Positions 1-12,088 of a DNA stretch of 64,000 nucleotides are shown here, piece after piece. Location of the stretch: assembly GCA_014898415.1 (NCBI GenBank), contig RCTD01000012.1:186001-250000 (forward strand), given 5' to 3'. The first letter of the stretch is position 1. Every line of letters begins with the position of its first letter. A program made the position numbers and the translations under genes. The stretch comes from Stromatinia cepivora. Taxonomy: Eukaryota > Ascomycota > Leotiomycetes > Helotiales > Sclerotiniaceae. The notes under the pieces are model-generated. The model did not search any database, had not been told where the DNA came from, and saw only the letters and a list, made by a program, of their open reading frames with translations.

Positions 1-1137
1 CGTTAACAGGGTAATCTGGTCCAAAGGACGAAGTTGTGGTTGCTCATCCGGTTTCATACCAGCTAAAGCTGCTGGTAAGTTGGAGTTATCCACTTTGTCA
101 GATGGAGTTTTGGCAAACTCGATAGATTCCAACAATGTATCATCATTCAGCTCCAATGCTTGAGGACCAGTTGTGCTTTGCTCCTCGGTTTCATTCGATG
201 GGTGAGCGCTCTCCTTCGACTTCTCAGACGACTCCGCGGTCTCAGCACTGGCAGCATCTTCCCTACTCTTCGCAAAAACCACCAACTGCGAAATATCATT
301 CTGTTGAAACTTCGTTCTCTTTCCCAAAGCTCCAGAAAGAGCATACTCAAATCCCGAAACCTCACTAGCTTTCTTCACATTCTCCTTCGCCTTCAAATCC
401 AATCCCTCCATAATATAAATCTGCGCCTTCTCCAACAAAAACATAACCTTCGCATCCGTACCAAATGCACTCTCCTCTGCAAAGACCTCTCCCTCCAAAT
501 CTTTCAAATCCTGCTCAATCAAATCTTGCAAGACCGTCGAATCACTCATTCTTCCATTCATCGAATATCCACTCAGAAGTCGTTGATGATAAGCATTAAT
601 CCTAATTCTCATCCATTTACAATCCCAAGTCTTCACCCAAGAACGTCTGGGGAAAACAGTTGTGAAGATATATCTCGCCAGGCAAAATAATTCCACCTTG
701 GGAATATGTTGATAAACACTCACACCATCCACATCCAAACTCCTCAAACATTTCTCCCTCAGCTCACTAGCATTCCATTCCGAGCTCTGGAAAACGTCCC
801 CAAAATCGACTGATGGTCCCGTAACATTGGTTTGAAGAAATGCATTAAAAGCTGCCAATCCTGTGATGAAAGTGTAGAGAATAACTTCTCGATTTTGAAG
901 ATTTGCATCTTTGAGAGCGAGAGTTTGTTCTTCCTTGGAAAGATGAACATTCTCTGCTAATATTTGAATCAGGATTTGCGCTGTGGGCGTGCGGAGGACG
1001 GCTTTGTAATCGCCATCAAGATAATTTGTGACAATCTCTGACACAGCTTCAAGTTGTTTTAATTGCTCTAAATTGAATAATATAGCATCCAAGGTACCAC
1101 CTTTACCACCAGTAGATAAATCTGAGGCGAAAGACAT
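1..1137 (-). CDS. TTC27/Emw1-like TPR protein, N-terminal part (runs off window)
   Basis: One open frame of 379 codons reads on the minus strand from an ATG at 1137 to the window edge with no stop, so the C-terminal half lies outside. The sequence resembles TTC27, called Emw1 in yeast: an alpha-helical N-terminal region followed by the family-typical stretch GKRTKFQQNDISQLVVFAKS (about residues 295-315), after which the helical TPR repeats of the family would come. An acidic, Ser/Glu-rich insertion follows it. Emw1 is an essential cytoplasmic protein linked to cell-wall integrity; the family is otherwise poorly understood. I saw no intron in this part. The assignment rests on recognising the sequence, because no complete TPR repeat lies inside the window. 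Confidence 0.75.
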   Translation of the reverse strand, partial: MSFASDLSTGGKGGTLDAILFNLEQLKQLEAVSEIVTNYLDGDYKAVLRTPTAQILIQILAENVHLSKEEQTLALKDANLQNREVILYTFITGLAAFNAFLQTNVTGPSVDFGDVFQSSEWNASELREKCLRSLDVDGVSVYQHIPKVELFCLARYIFTTVFPRRSWVKTWDCKWMRIRINAYHQRLLSGYSMNGRMSDSTVLQDLIEQDLKDLEGEVFAEESAFGTDAKVMFLLEKAQIYIMEGLDLKAKENVKKASEVSGFEYALSGALGKRTKFQQNDISQLVVFAKSREDAASAETAESSEKSKESAHPSNETEEQSTTGPQALELNDDTLLESIEFAKTPSDKVDNSNLPAALAGMKPDEQPQLRPLDQITLLT

Positions 1138-1567
1138 GATGAATATATTATTGTTGTATTGGGGCTTCACTTTTTTTTTCATGTGGGAAAAATTTATCAA
1201 GGTCGGGTAGGATGATTTGTAAGCGAGAGCATTTTGGAGTAATGGTTGAAGTCAACTCATATTTCATCTGTTCATTAGAATTTGACTTCTGGCTTTCAAA
1301 ATTCCCAGTCATCATTTTATAATATTAGATAATAAATCATATAATTCTCAAGCAGTGTACATTGACATTGATGCTACTTTAAAGCTATGATTGCGAATTT
1401 AAATATGTTTCTTCCTTCGCTGATCAATAAGGTAAGAAGACCCCGTTTTCATCATGAAAAAAAGACGGCGGACTAGTATGAACAACCTAATCTGAAATAC
1501 AAAATCACTATTCAGACAAGCTATCCATAATGCAGCAAAGTGTAATCAATTATTTTCATACAACCGC
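1138..1567. other. Spacer between the TTC27-like gene and the 3' end of the GYF gene
   Basis: This AT-rich stretch should hold the TTC27-like promoter and the GYF-gene 3' UTR, as both genes lie on the minus strand. I see no other gene or repeat. Confidence 0.5.
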
Positions 1568-4500
1568 TCATTTCTTTCCCTTCTTCTTATTGGGAACAAC
1601 TTTGAAGCCAGCTGTAGGTTCCTCCTTTGGTGGACCTTTCTTGGCGACTTCACTCCATCCACCTCCACCGGACTTATCATTTGATCCAGTATTGGCAGGT
1701 TCAACAATACCCTTCTCAGCCAATTTGTGGCGGCGAATATATTCCTCAGCAAATCGACGACCATCCATCACACGAGAATTAGAATACACGACATCAGCAA
1801 TAATACTAGCCTCGTCTGGGAATGAAGACAACATAGTCATGAATACATCGACTGAAGATATGTTAGTGTGTGAAATGGATCAAAGATAAAGAAAGTTCAA
1901 CTAACCATCAATGTCAGAATTGAGGCCTTCTTTGCCACTCAAAGTAGCCTTTGTCCATTTCTTGAACTCTTCATTAGCAGCGTTACCGCCGGCTTGACTG
2001 CCAGCCATGGTTACACTGCGAGCAGATGGTGCTGGGCGTATTGTGCGAACAGCGGGACTAGCTACGGAAGCACTGCTGGCAGAACGAACAGGGACAGGCG
2101 CAACCGCAGCAGATGGTCCTGTTGGGACTTTGACCTTCCCAGCGGCGCCGACAGTGGCCCAGCCTCCTCCCATGGTGGGAGTGATTACAGATGGCTTGCT
2201 TGCAAGATCGGCATAGCGTTTCCCGCCTGCAACAGGAGAAGGTTGAGATACTGCTGCAGTGGCTGCAAGTTTCTTTTTACGCAATTCCTCTTCTCTTTGA
2301 ATATCTGCGAGCGTCTTCTTGGAAGAAGTGGCAGCTACAGGAGTCTTGGCTGCGACAGGCTTGGCCCAGACAGAGGGAGCATTAGAAGGAGTTGTGGGTA
2401 TGGTTATAGCCCCCCAGGTAGATGTTGTTGGAAGACCAGGAGCTGGTGCAGCTGGTTGACTAGCTAGCAACTTCATTTCTTGTTCGTGAAGAGCACGACG
2501 TGCAGCAGCGGCAGCTTCCTCTGCTTTAGCAGCCTTCTTGGCTTCGGCTTCTTGGATCTCCTTAAGAGAAGGACCCTTAGGAGCCTCAACAGGTTGAACA
2601 GCCCATGGAGCAAGGGTTGGTCCAGCACTGACTACCTCAGGAGTCTCAGAGCGTGATTGAACTTCAGCATGTAATGAATCGGGCAAGCCGGAGCGACCTC
2701 TCTGAGCAGTTGGAGCAGGAAGAGGTGTCATCGATTGTGCAGGGGGTGGGAAAGGCATTGGAAGACTAGTATTCACCTTCGCCCAAGGGGACTCGGGTTG
2801 AGGAGCAGAAATCGGAGATTGCCTAGCAGGTGCTGCGGCGGTGGAAGCTGCTTGTTGATCCTTGATTTGCTGAGTCAAAGAGAGAACCTCGGGAGATTTT
2901 GGTGCAGGAGTTTCTTCTAACACTGTCTCTTCTTGGTGTTGTGATTGCTGTTCCTGTGGTTCCGGTTGAGCTTGTGGCAAAGGAGTGGCATCCTCATTCG
3001 TGGAGGTTTGAGCTGCTTCCTCTGCATCATGCTCAGCTCTAAGCTGTTCAAATTGTCGAAGACGAGCTACATAACCTTGTGGATCATTCTGTTCTGCTCG
3101 AGGGGGCTCACGTTGCGCGCCGATCTGTTGAGGTTGACCAAAAAGAGCATTAATTTGCTGAGCTTGAGAGGTTTGTGCACCAACCGCTCCGGGCTGTTGA
3201 CGATCTTGAAGGCCAAGGCGAGCTAAATCATCGTGAAGAAACTCATTGGGCATACCTCCCATCATCTGAGATAGGCCGGGTCTAGGGCCAGCTTCAAAGA
3301 ACCCACCGGGCATTGGAGGTTGAGGAGGCATAGAAATTGGCGATGTCATGCTACCGAAGCTGGGTTGACTCTGCAAGCTATGGGCACTTGAATGATGGTG
3401 CAAGGTGGAAGGAAGGCCACCCATTTGCATTTGCTTCAAGCTGACCTGTTGTTGCGCCAAAAATTCCCTCTGTCTAGCCATGAGGTATTGCTCCTCTTGC
3501 TTGCGTCTCTCCAAATTGTTCTGTTGCTCGGCAGTCAACGTAGTACCGAAACTTGGGAAAGCTCCAGCAAAGGGAGGCTGAACAGATCCAGGTTGAACAG
3601 CAGGAGCTGTAGCAGTGGAGGCGAAAGGTGTAGCTTGGGTAGTAGGAAGTCCATGTTGAATACCCATTTGAGGTACAAGGAATGGTTCGCGTGAATTCCC
3701 AATACGACGGATAAGCTGACCAAGGGGTTCGAACTCATTGTCTTCGAGTTTCTTGACCGAGAGATCAGCAGTAAAGAAATTGGCCTTGTACCAATCATGC
3801 ATTTCCAATCCAGACCAAGGCCCTTGAGGCTGTCCTTGTGAATCAAGGTAAATCCATCTCATTCTGTCTGGCATAACCATAGTACGTTGTTGGGCATTAG
3901 GAAGTTGACCTGGTGCAGAATCCGACCCAGTTTGGGTTTGTTGGTAATTAGATTGAGCCGAAGGAGCTTGTGGAACGGTTGTACTAGGCTGAGACTCCGC
4001 TGCAGAAAATGGTTCCTGGGCGCGAGGTTCAGATCCGAAGAATGAGCCATGGCTGTGCAATGGGGTTCGGCCAATCGCTCCAAATGCGCTGTTTTGTCTC
4101 AGATCTCCAATTTCACCCGAATTGTCGTTCTCTGCGCCCTGCATCTGAGCCTGCATAGCGGGAGGGAACAACGATCCGAGCTTACTTCCGCGTCCGATAG
4201 ATCCCATTGGGTTACCATGGCCAAACATACCTCCACCCATAGAACTATGAACTGGAGATGGTAACTCACCCATGGGCCCAAATATGGAGTTTCCAAATGC
4301 ACTTGGAAATACTGATCGGCTTTCACGATCCGGTGTCGAAACCATATTGTTTGTTGGCCACCCACCCATATTACCAATATTACTCAACGATGGAAGTCCG
4401 CCTAAAGTTGCGAATGGTCCCCGGGACACACCACCTACGACACTGGACGTTTGGCTACGATCGCTTCCATCGAAAGCTCCACTGCCAAAGTTTCTGGAAA

Positions 4501-6406
4501 GATTACTAAAAGCATTTGGTGTATGCTCTGGGATGCCTCCTAATGGTTGAGGTCTGTCATGAGAATGATCATCGTCGAAGGAATTATCATCGTGTCCAGT
4601 TCTCTCTCTTCGTTCCTCGGGTGGGCTACGATAAGGATTAGTATCTGGACTCAATGGCTCATTGTAGTGCTGTTGTCCTTGCGGCGTCTGGTGATTTTGA
4701 GCACGTAATTGAGCATCCCTAAAACCAGGCATATCAGACATCCCAAAATCACTCGATAGTCCACGGATTGGCGTATCAAGTCCTGGTGCTTTTCGCTGAG
4801 GATTCAAGGTTGGGCTTGTATCTTGACCACCTCCAAGGCCAGCGCTGCCGCTAGGAATATTGTCTTCGCCAAATGGGTCTGTATCAGTTCGAGGTCTAGT
4901 TCTCCATGGGCGTTCGGCGGGTTGCGATACAGTATCCTCCGATTTATCCTTTGGCATGAGATGTGCAAGTCGACTCTCACCGCGAATGCTACCGAATCCT
5001 GGTCGTTTCTCACCTGGAGTTGTAGGAGTTGGCATTGCAAAGGCACCAAAAGTTCCCATTGGAGTCATTGTGGCGCTTGCGGGCGCTGGTCCCCAAGGAG
5101 ATAATGGCGCACTTCCCAAAGTAGTCCCAGCTGTATTAGAACGCATTAATGGACCGAATGGCAGGGAACTCTTGGGTTCGTCTGGTCGATCGTCTCCGTC
5201 ATCCTTCAAGTCGGTGAGTTTGCGAGTGAAAAAGGGGGAAGACTCGTCGCGAGGGAATCGACCAGTTCCGGCAGGGGATCCTAATCCAGCAGCAAATGGA
5301 ATCGCATCACTCGTCTCTCTGCGGCGTGTACCAGGTCTGCTCGAAGCTGGCGAGGTAACTGCGAAATTAGAGTTGCCAGAACCATGAGAAATGGAGGTTT
5401 TGCGACCATTTGTATTTGATGCTTGTTCGTTCGGGCCCTTGTTCTGATTTTGGGGTGGTGGTTTCATAGGAGAATTGACATCGGTGGTGAAAAGCTAATG
5501 TATCGATTAGTATTAGGTTACTGCGGCGAGCTAATAGGTAGGCAAACTGACGGTTTTCTCCTCTTCAGTCATCTCTTCCAAAGAAACTGGTCGCTGATTA
5601 CCAGTCATATCCCAGCATGCATCTGGACCATGAGTCTCTCTGCCATCAGTAACCTTACCCCATGCTCGACCATTTGTTCCATTTGATTGACCAGGGTTCC
5701 AGCCTTCAACATAGAGTCTTGAAACGTCACCATTGCGTGCGCCAGAATCTTTAGCTTCTCGGTGTTTCTGATATAAATCCAATAGATGAGATTTTGGATA
5801 ACGAAGATCTGCAGGAACAGATGGCTCATATGATTGAGTTTGTTGATGTGGTAAGTCCTCGGAAACTTCAAGACTCTGTGCTGGAAGATTGTCTACTTGT
5901 GCGGATAGTGTATGAGGAGCGTTAGAAGAACGACGGAAGGTCAATGTGCCACTGCCATTGGTAGATCTATTATCTCTTCTTGCCCTATAACATGGTATCG
6001 CATTAGTTATAGGATCTGAATGACTTTCAATACGTCGAAGACATTTGCTGGTGGGCGAATAAATTTCGTAGTTTTCATCCACTCCCAAAAATGGCATGGT
6101 TAATTGTACTAATGACGTCTGGAATATCCAAACAATCAAGCAAGCAACTAGAAAGGAATTGGGGAAAGGGAACTGATGAAATGAAATGTAATGTATGTAG
6201 ATATGATGTTATCCAAACCAAGTCAAGCATAGCAAGAAAATGATTGCAATGTGTGTACAAAAGGTATTGTGAAGAAATCAAACATACCATTCAGTACCAC
6301 GAGCACTTTCGTTCCTTCCAGTTCGAGAATCACGACTCGAACCCGCACCTGAACCAGAACCAGCTGCTGCTGCAGAAGCAAAACTTGAGGGCATTTGCGA
6401 AGGCAT
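1568..6406 (-). CDS. GYF-domain protein (Smy2/Syh1-like), four exons
   Basis: Proposed CDS: complement(1568..1851, 1906..5494, 5552..5984, 6288..6406), 1,474 residues. Introns end in consensus sites (donors GTATGT, GTCAGT, GTTAGT; acceptors ATAG, TTAG, TCAG), and the phases close exactly. The GYF domain lies near residues 726-785, with RWIYLDSQGQPQGPWSGLEM and a following W-Y pair. GYF domains bind proline-rich ligands; Smy2/Syh1 and metazoan GIGYF proteins act in translation repression and mRNA decay. The rest is Pro/Gln/Ser-rich low-complexity sequence with a charged Ala/Glu/Lys helix after residue 1,150, ending in a Lys-rich tail (PNKKKGKK). The first intron is long for this window (301 bp). 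The family is clear; the cellular role is inferred from homologues. Confidence 0.88.
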
Positions 6407-8332
6407 ATTGATTTCGTTGGTAGCTTCCTATTTTTTGCACAAAGTTGAGAAGGAAGTATCGATGATGTAGAGTTTTGATGAGCGCGGGCGACTTTTTAGA
6501 TTGAACGCGATGATGCGCACAAATCTAAATAGGATAATAAGTACTGTTTAAAGATTGTAAAGAAGGTTTTAAGTTATCTTTGAATAAATATCTTACGATA
6601 TTGATTTAAGATAGAATTTTCCTGGTGAATTTGCGGGGGGATGTGGATGTTCTTTTGGAATTTGAGGGACCTCGAATTTCGTACAAAAAAAGCGAAGGAA
6701 GTTGTTAAGGGCAAGAAAGGTCGACAGTTGGTAGCTTCAACTTTCTTGGGGGAGTTAGTATGTTTATAGTTTAGCGTGATGGGTGTTTTGGGTCGTGACA
6801 TGTAATTTGGCCTTAATTATAAGGTTATAAGCAAAAGGGCAGAAATCCCGTCATTTCATTTTCATTTTCATTTCATATCGATGGACCAATTGCGCAACCT
6901 CTATCAAGGGAAAGAAACATAATAATAAAGCTCATATCTAGGTTCCGATGTATACATGTAACCGGTGATGCTTCATTTACCCCTTTTATATTACTTTGAT
7001 ACATAATATGATAAGGTATCAATACCCCTTTCTTTTTTATATATAACTTCATTCATATTTAATATCTACTCATTAAGAGTATTTCGACATGGGAATATTT
7101 TGATGTATATCTACCTATTTTTTTTTGCTACAACAACTTTATATTCAATATCTTTTTATAAATAACCTCTCATATTCGAGTACAAAATATTTATATCTTC
7201 AAATATTCTGCCTCCATGGCAGTGGTCCCCGAAGGACTAGCGGAGCGTCATTTTCACCTAGAAATGAATCAATTCGCTATTATATACACAAATTCAATAT
7301 CTATAACCTCTCAACCATTTCTACATATCCATTTCAATTCTCCCATCAATTCGAACCTCCCCACTAACTTCAAACAATCCAAATGATCTGACCAGCTATA
7401 ATTAATCTCTCTGTACTACATCACTACAACCATCTACCAATTGGAAATCATTTTTTCCCCCAATTATACCTTTAATACATCATCTATCTGTATTCCATCA
7501 TTTCTGCATCAGTCAATATCTCTGGAGACTGTGGCAATACATCTGGCATCAATCCAATTGGAGTCCATCAATCATCAATACATATGCAACATACCATAAA
7601 AAGAAGAGCAAAGCTCAACGGAGCTCCTATGGCTCACCCAGGCTCAGGCTCGGGAATAATCATCCGTGTCGGTATGGCTTTGAATTGAGTTTTCCATTTT
7701 CGAGATGGACATGATGATGAGATTACCTTCCCTTTTTTCTATTATTATCGCTATGAGAATGGAACCGTCGGTAGATATTTCTTATTGATTAAAAGAGTCT
7801 CTAGGGGACTTCCAATCATCACTCGATCCCTCGAATACTCTCTGGAGATATCCGACTACCGGATGGTTCCATAGCCATAAGCCGAGTCTGCGTCGGAATG
7901 TTTGTTTGCTCACCCGAAAGATCGATGCGACAACTCTCGAGCACACAAGCATTACTCTACCTATTGAACTTCATATTCTTGGGCAGTGTAGGTATCTGGT
8001 TGATACTACTGGCTACTAACCCTACAGTCCGTCACGTTGCACCGATTTTGACCACGAACAAGTGTTACAGTTTGTCGAAATCTCTCAACAAGCAAACAAT
8101 GTAAGCATCAGTTCTTCCCTCCTATGGGTATCTTTATAGTCAGAAGATATCTTGACTCATATATGGTTGTTCATTATTGCATCCGGTATCGGTTCAGGCA
8201 GATGTAGAAGTTTGCTTTATGGTCTTTCCACTTTCCTTTTTCACATTCTCTTTCTTCATATTCTCCTCATATTAAACTTGTGCCACTGATTCTGGGTCAA
8301 AATCAAAATCAAAACCCAAACCAATTTTCAAC
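6407..8332. other. Intergenic region and probable leader of the 8333 gene
   Basis: About 1.9 kb of AT-rich DNA between two divergent genes. It should hold the promoter of the GYF gene and the promoter and leader of the gene starting at 8333. Simple tracts are visible, such as repeated cattttcattttcatttcat near 6845-6875. A short ORF with one hydrophobic helix (7898-8104) is listed separately. I found no other gene. Confidence 0.4.
7898..8104 (+). CDS. Possible small membrane ORF or upstream ORF (weak)
   Basis: A 68-codon ORF encodes one clear hydrophobic helix (LLYLLNFIFLGSVGIWLILL) after a short basic start. Its stop overlaps a good donor (GTAAGC at about 8100). Joining to an acceptor near 8200 would keep the frame open and add a second hydrophobic stretch ending at about 8288, so a small two-helix protein is conceivable. 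It could equally be a chance ORF in the leader of the 8333 gene. No family is recognised. Confidence 0.2.
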   Translation: MFVCSPERSMRQLSSTQALLYLLNFIFLGSVGIWLILLATNPTVRHVAPILTTNKCYSLSKSLNKQTM

Positions 8333-9574
8333 ATGCTTCTCGAAAGTATCGGTCTAAGACGATCTCATCATCGTGATTCTAGACATGCTCTTTCACGTCT
8401 GAGTAATCAACAGGGTTCAACCTCTGGTTGCTATGATATCCGCCACGAGAAAAACGGAGTTCACTGGGAAGGCTGTCCAAATTTCAACCCCAATTCAAGA
8501 CAACTAACAACTAGAGATCAATTGTCGATGAATCGGATAAGAAATTCTGGTAGAGGAATTCCCATACTTGGAGATCCAACCTCTTCAATGGGATTGCCTT
8601 TGCTTCAACGAAATCATTCTAGTCCAAGTGAAAGATATATGGAAGGATCGGGTGGTATAGAAGCTCTTGCAATAGGGGGAATAGGCCCAAGATCTAGAAG
8701 CATCGGTCAAAACCCAGGAGGTCTTGAAGCCCTCAGGCTTGGTAATCAAGATCCTCGTAATCGGAATTCTAGCTTGGACGATCCATACCCGGCGGGGCTC
8801 GAACGTTTTGAAGAAATCGATAGGAGAAGATGGCAATCGCCTGTACGATCAAATGAATATGCAGCCTTTGATCACGTTATGAACCGCAACATGACACCTA
8901 GATCACCAAATCGAGGAATTCCCAGTTCAAGCCGTCAATATCCACTCGAAGAAACCTGTCCCAATCCTCGCATGCAACCCCGACACCATTCCCCCCGCAT
9001 CCCAATCTCACCACCACAATTCCAAGATCTCGGACCCGGTCCACCGGGGTTCGTAACGGCGCCAGAACATCAAGCCCCTCTATATTATCCAAACTCTCCA
9101 CGTTCCTCCCATCGTTCCACACCCCGCATGATGTACAACGAAATGACCATGGGGAGTCCACGGGCGGGCCATAATACAATTCAACAAAGTCCAAATCCTT
9201 TTATGTACGGCGAAATGGACAGTCCTCTTACATCTTCCCGCTACGGATCTATACACTCTCCTTTAGGAAGTGGAAGTAGTGCGGATTTGCGACGGGAGAT
9301 GGGTATTGAACGACGGGACATGGGAAGAGAAGGGATGACGCCGTTTGCTACTTTCGACGCCGGTACTCGGGATCATGGACGCGGCCATGGGGGTCGTTTG
9401 GATACAAATTATCAATCTCCATATGTAGAAGATTGGGTTAGTGAAGTGGGGATAGGAATGGGGCAAGATGAGATGATGCAGAGACAAGCTGCGATGGAAG
9501 GAGGAGGATTAGGATTCTTTTATGATGAGACGGTTGGAATGGATGATGGGTATCGAAGATCTAGATTCATGTGA
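8333..9574 (+). CDS. Hypothetical low-complexity Arg/Pro/Gly/Met-rich protein
   Basis: A single open frame of 413 codons. The frame is open for a further 60 bases upstream of the ATG, but no acceptor lies there, so the ATG at 8333 is the sensible start. The protein is hydrophilic and probably disordered, with many NPR, SPR and RGG-like stretches and several Met-rich segments near the C terminus; I see no signal peptide, membrane helix or known domain. Codon use is ordinary for the window and the frame is long, so it is probably a real, lineage-restricted gene. Its function is unknown. Confidence 0.65.
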   Translation: MLLESIGLRRSHHRDSRHALSRLSNQQGSTSGCYDIRHEKNGVHWEGCPNFNPNSRQLTTRDQLSMNRIRNSGRGIPILGDPTSSMGLPLLQRNHSSPSERYMEGSGGIEALAIGGIGPRSRSIGQNPGGLEALRLGNQDPRNRNSSLDDPYPAGLERFEEIDRRRWQSPVRSNEYAAFDHVMNRNMTPRSPNRGIPSSSRQYPLEETCPNPRMQPRHHSPRIPISPPQFQDLGPGPPGFVTAPEHQAPLYYPNSPRSSHRSTPRMMYNEMTMGSPRAGHNTIQQSPNPFMYGEMDSPLTSSRYGSIHSPLGSGSSADLRREMGIERRDMGREGMTPFATFDAGTRDHGRGHGGRLDTNYQSPYVEDWVSEVGIGMGQDEMMQRQAAMEGGGLGFFYDETVGMDDGYRRSRFM

Positions 9575-11188
9575 CTGATTGAGGAGTCGGAAACACTGGG
9601 GACATAATGAAAGGAAATTGGTCTGAGCATTAATCAAGCATTAATATTATTTTACATCTTACATCCCATCATTAAATTTTCCTCTTCTTCTATAGATTAA
9701 TTTCATTATATATAGCTAGATCGATCTATGAAATAATAAAAGAATGTCCTTATTCCCCGCCCCTCCGTAAAATCACGGATGGATACACTCGAACATCATA
9801 CCATATAATAAATGCCAAGCATAACAATCAAGCACTTGTACCTCGTGACTTACTCAATACTTTGCCAACACAATATCCAATATCCATATCCTATCCTATC
9901 CATTCAAGCAATATCAACCTAGTACATTTACACGCTGTATACTCCGTATGGAGATACGGTAATGTAATATGATCCATTTATCCTCGGCAACAATCGGAGT
10001 AGATTCAAAAGATCTAGACAACATCGGAATTCACTCGTGACTCCATTCCATTTACTCGTGACTCCTCAATCATCCATCCATTCATCACTAGGTAGGCAGG
10101 TAAGACCCCCAATATCCAATACCCAATCCAATATTCGATATTCACAACAACCTTCCCCTCACCTCCAATAATGGAATTGTAGTCACCGTGGAGAAATCGT
10201 GGAGGATATATGTATTTACCTAGAATAGAATAGAATAGGTATCTTAATAGGTATACTAGAGATAGAAAATTTAACAACAAGCTGCCAAGAACGGAAAATC
10301 GGCATTTCGTAACTTTCGTTGCGCAGGGTGGCGGGGCGGGGCTGAGAGTTTGTGGCTTGGCGGTAGGGTGTGGTTAACTTGTAAGGCGTGAGGTGAGTGT
10401 GAGGGTGATGACGTTTTTTCTTTTTGTGGTGGTTGAAGGGTTGATGATTTGATGATGAAAATGAATTGATGAAGGGGCTGGAAGCGAGAGAAGTAGAGAG
10501 TGGAGAGTGCCATTTCTCATTTTGAGGAATTGGTTGAAGGGATATCTTCATGAGGTTAATTAATAAATGCGGATGCGGATGCGAATAGCCTAATAGAAAG
10601 TCCTGTGCCATCATGTATGTAAATGTGAATGTGAATGTTTCAAGTCGAGATACATACTCATAAGAACAGGTGATCAAATCATTTTCAATATACCAAAATC
10701 ATACACACTTCACAATACATACTATTCATTCATGATTCATCCTCGAGTTCCTCAATGCCCCTCCGAAAAGTTCTTCAATCTTCTGGAATACTTCCATTGC
10801 ATGAGATAACCAGGATACTCATGGCGCAGTAACTGCCCCTCAACTCGGAATTTGGAATGAGGCCAGACAACGAGCCAATACATTTCCAGATATTGGTTCT
10901 TCCCCGCTAATAACAGTCAGCTTTATCATTTAGGCTTTCGAGGGCTGCAGATGATTCACTGCCCTAACTGTGCCTCATTACTTATACATAATTCGTGTCA
11001 ATATAAATACTAATACTCTTGCCCACCTCATCTTACCTGTCTTCTTCTTCTGCTCACATTTGAAGAGATCGCATCGTTTCTAGTTCTATCTCCAAAGTTG
11101 ACACAAGCATCATCAAACCTCACCAAACAATACAGCACAACACGAGAACAGTAGAAAATTCCAGCAAAAGCAAATCAAACCAAACAAA
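9575..11188. other. Intergenic region, no gene seen
   Basis: 1.6 kb between two plus-strand genes. It contains short direct repeats (for example taataccctatcc-like tracts near 9890 and gaatagaatagaatag near 10225) and a CT-rich leader just before 11189. ORFs on the minus strand (10014-10677) are Ser/His/Pro-rich translations of simple sequence and have no recognisable content. Confidence 0.4.
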
Positions 11189-12088
11189 ATGTCCAACCAA
11201 GAATTCTACGGTGGTGGAAACCCCTACCCACCCCATCAACCCTACGGTTCTGCACCACCCCCTCAACCATATCCCCAACAACCACCCTACACCCAAGACA
11301 ACACCGCCTACCCCCCCGCACCAAACTACGCACAAGGTGCCTACCCCCCTCAAAACCTGCAACCACCCTACGGCGCACCCGGTCCCTCCCCAGCCCACTC
11401 ATCCTCCCCCTACGGCGCCCCACCCCAACAACCCCCCTACGGTCAAAATCCCTATCCACCCCCCAACGACCCATACTCAAATCAACAACTAAACGCCTAC
11501 ACCGATAACCGCGGGTACTCACCTGCTCCTACCCCGTACGGTGCGCCCGCACCATATGGCGCTCCAGGTCCCGCACCAACATACACCGAACCCGGCGCTA
11601 ATCTGCCTCCTCCCCAACTCGACGCCAATGGTCAACCCGTCGAAGGTGATCGCGGACTCATGTCCATGGGACTCGGCGCCGCAGGCGGCTGGGGCGTAGC
11701 CTCGCAAACCGGACGCGGCACAATGGGAAAACTGCTATACGCAGCCGGCGGTATGATAGCCGGCCAATTCCTCGGAAACAAAGTGAAGAAATACCGCAAA
11801 GACCACAATGATCGCGACGTAGAATACTACGAGGACGCACAGACGGGCAGAGAATGTTCGCCGCCAAGGGAAGGAGAGGGTTTACACCCGCAGCATGCGC
11901 AGCATGGGTATAATGGGGGGCATAGGGATGAGAAGTATAGTGGACATGGAGGGTATGAGGAGGAGAGACATGGGAGACATCATGAGCATGGTCATGGTCA
12001 TCATGGACATCATGGTCATGAGCATAGAAGTCATTCGAGACATTCTAGTCATTCGCATGGAAGACATCATGATGAAGATCGGTATTAG
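11189..12088 (+). CDS. Pro/Tyr/Gln-rich protein with glycine-zipper segment and His-rich tail
   Basis: A single-exon gene of 299 residues. Residues 1-150 are a Pro-Tyr-Gly-Gln-rich repeat region (PPYG/APYG units) of the kind seen in proteins that cluster or condense. Residues 155-200 hold a conserved-looking block, LMSMGLGAAGGWGVASQTG then AAGGMIAGQFLGNKVKK, with spaced Gly/Ala residues as in glycine-zipper membrane or amyloid-like segments. The last 60 residues are dominated by His-Gly, His-Ser and Glu-His repeats that could bind metal. There is no signal peptide. The strong codon bias in the 5' half suggests high expression. Similar proteins are common in filamentous fungi, but I know no proven function. 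Confidence 0.75.
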   Translation: MSNQEFYGGGNPYPPHQPYGSAPPPQPYPQQPPYTQDNTAYPPAPNYAQGAYPPQNLQPPYGAPGPSPAHSSSPYGAPPQQPPYGQNPYPPPNDPYSNQQLNAYTDNRGYSPAPTPYGAPAPYGAPGPAPTYTEPGANLPPPQLDANGQPVEGDRGLMSMGLGAAGGWGVASQTGRGTMGKLLYAAGGMIAGQFLGNKVKKYRKDHNDRDVEYYEDAQTGRECSPPREGEGLHPQHAQHGYNGGHRDEKYSGHGGYEEERHGRHHEHGHGHHGHHGHEHRSHSRHSSHSHGRHHDEDRY

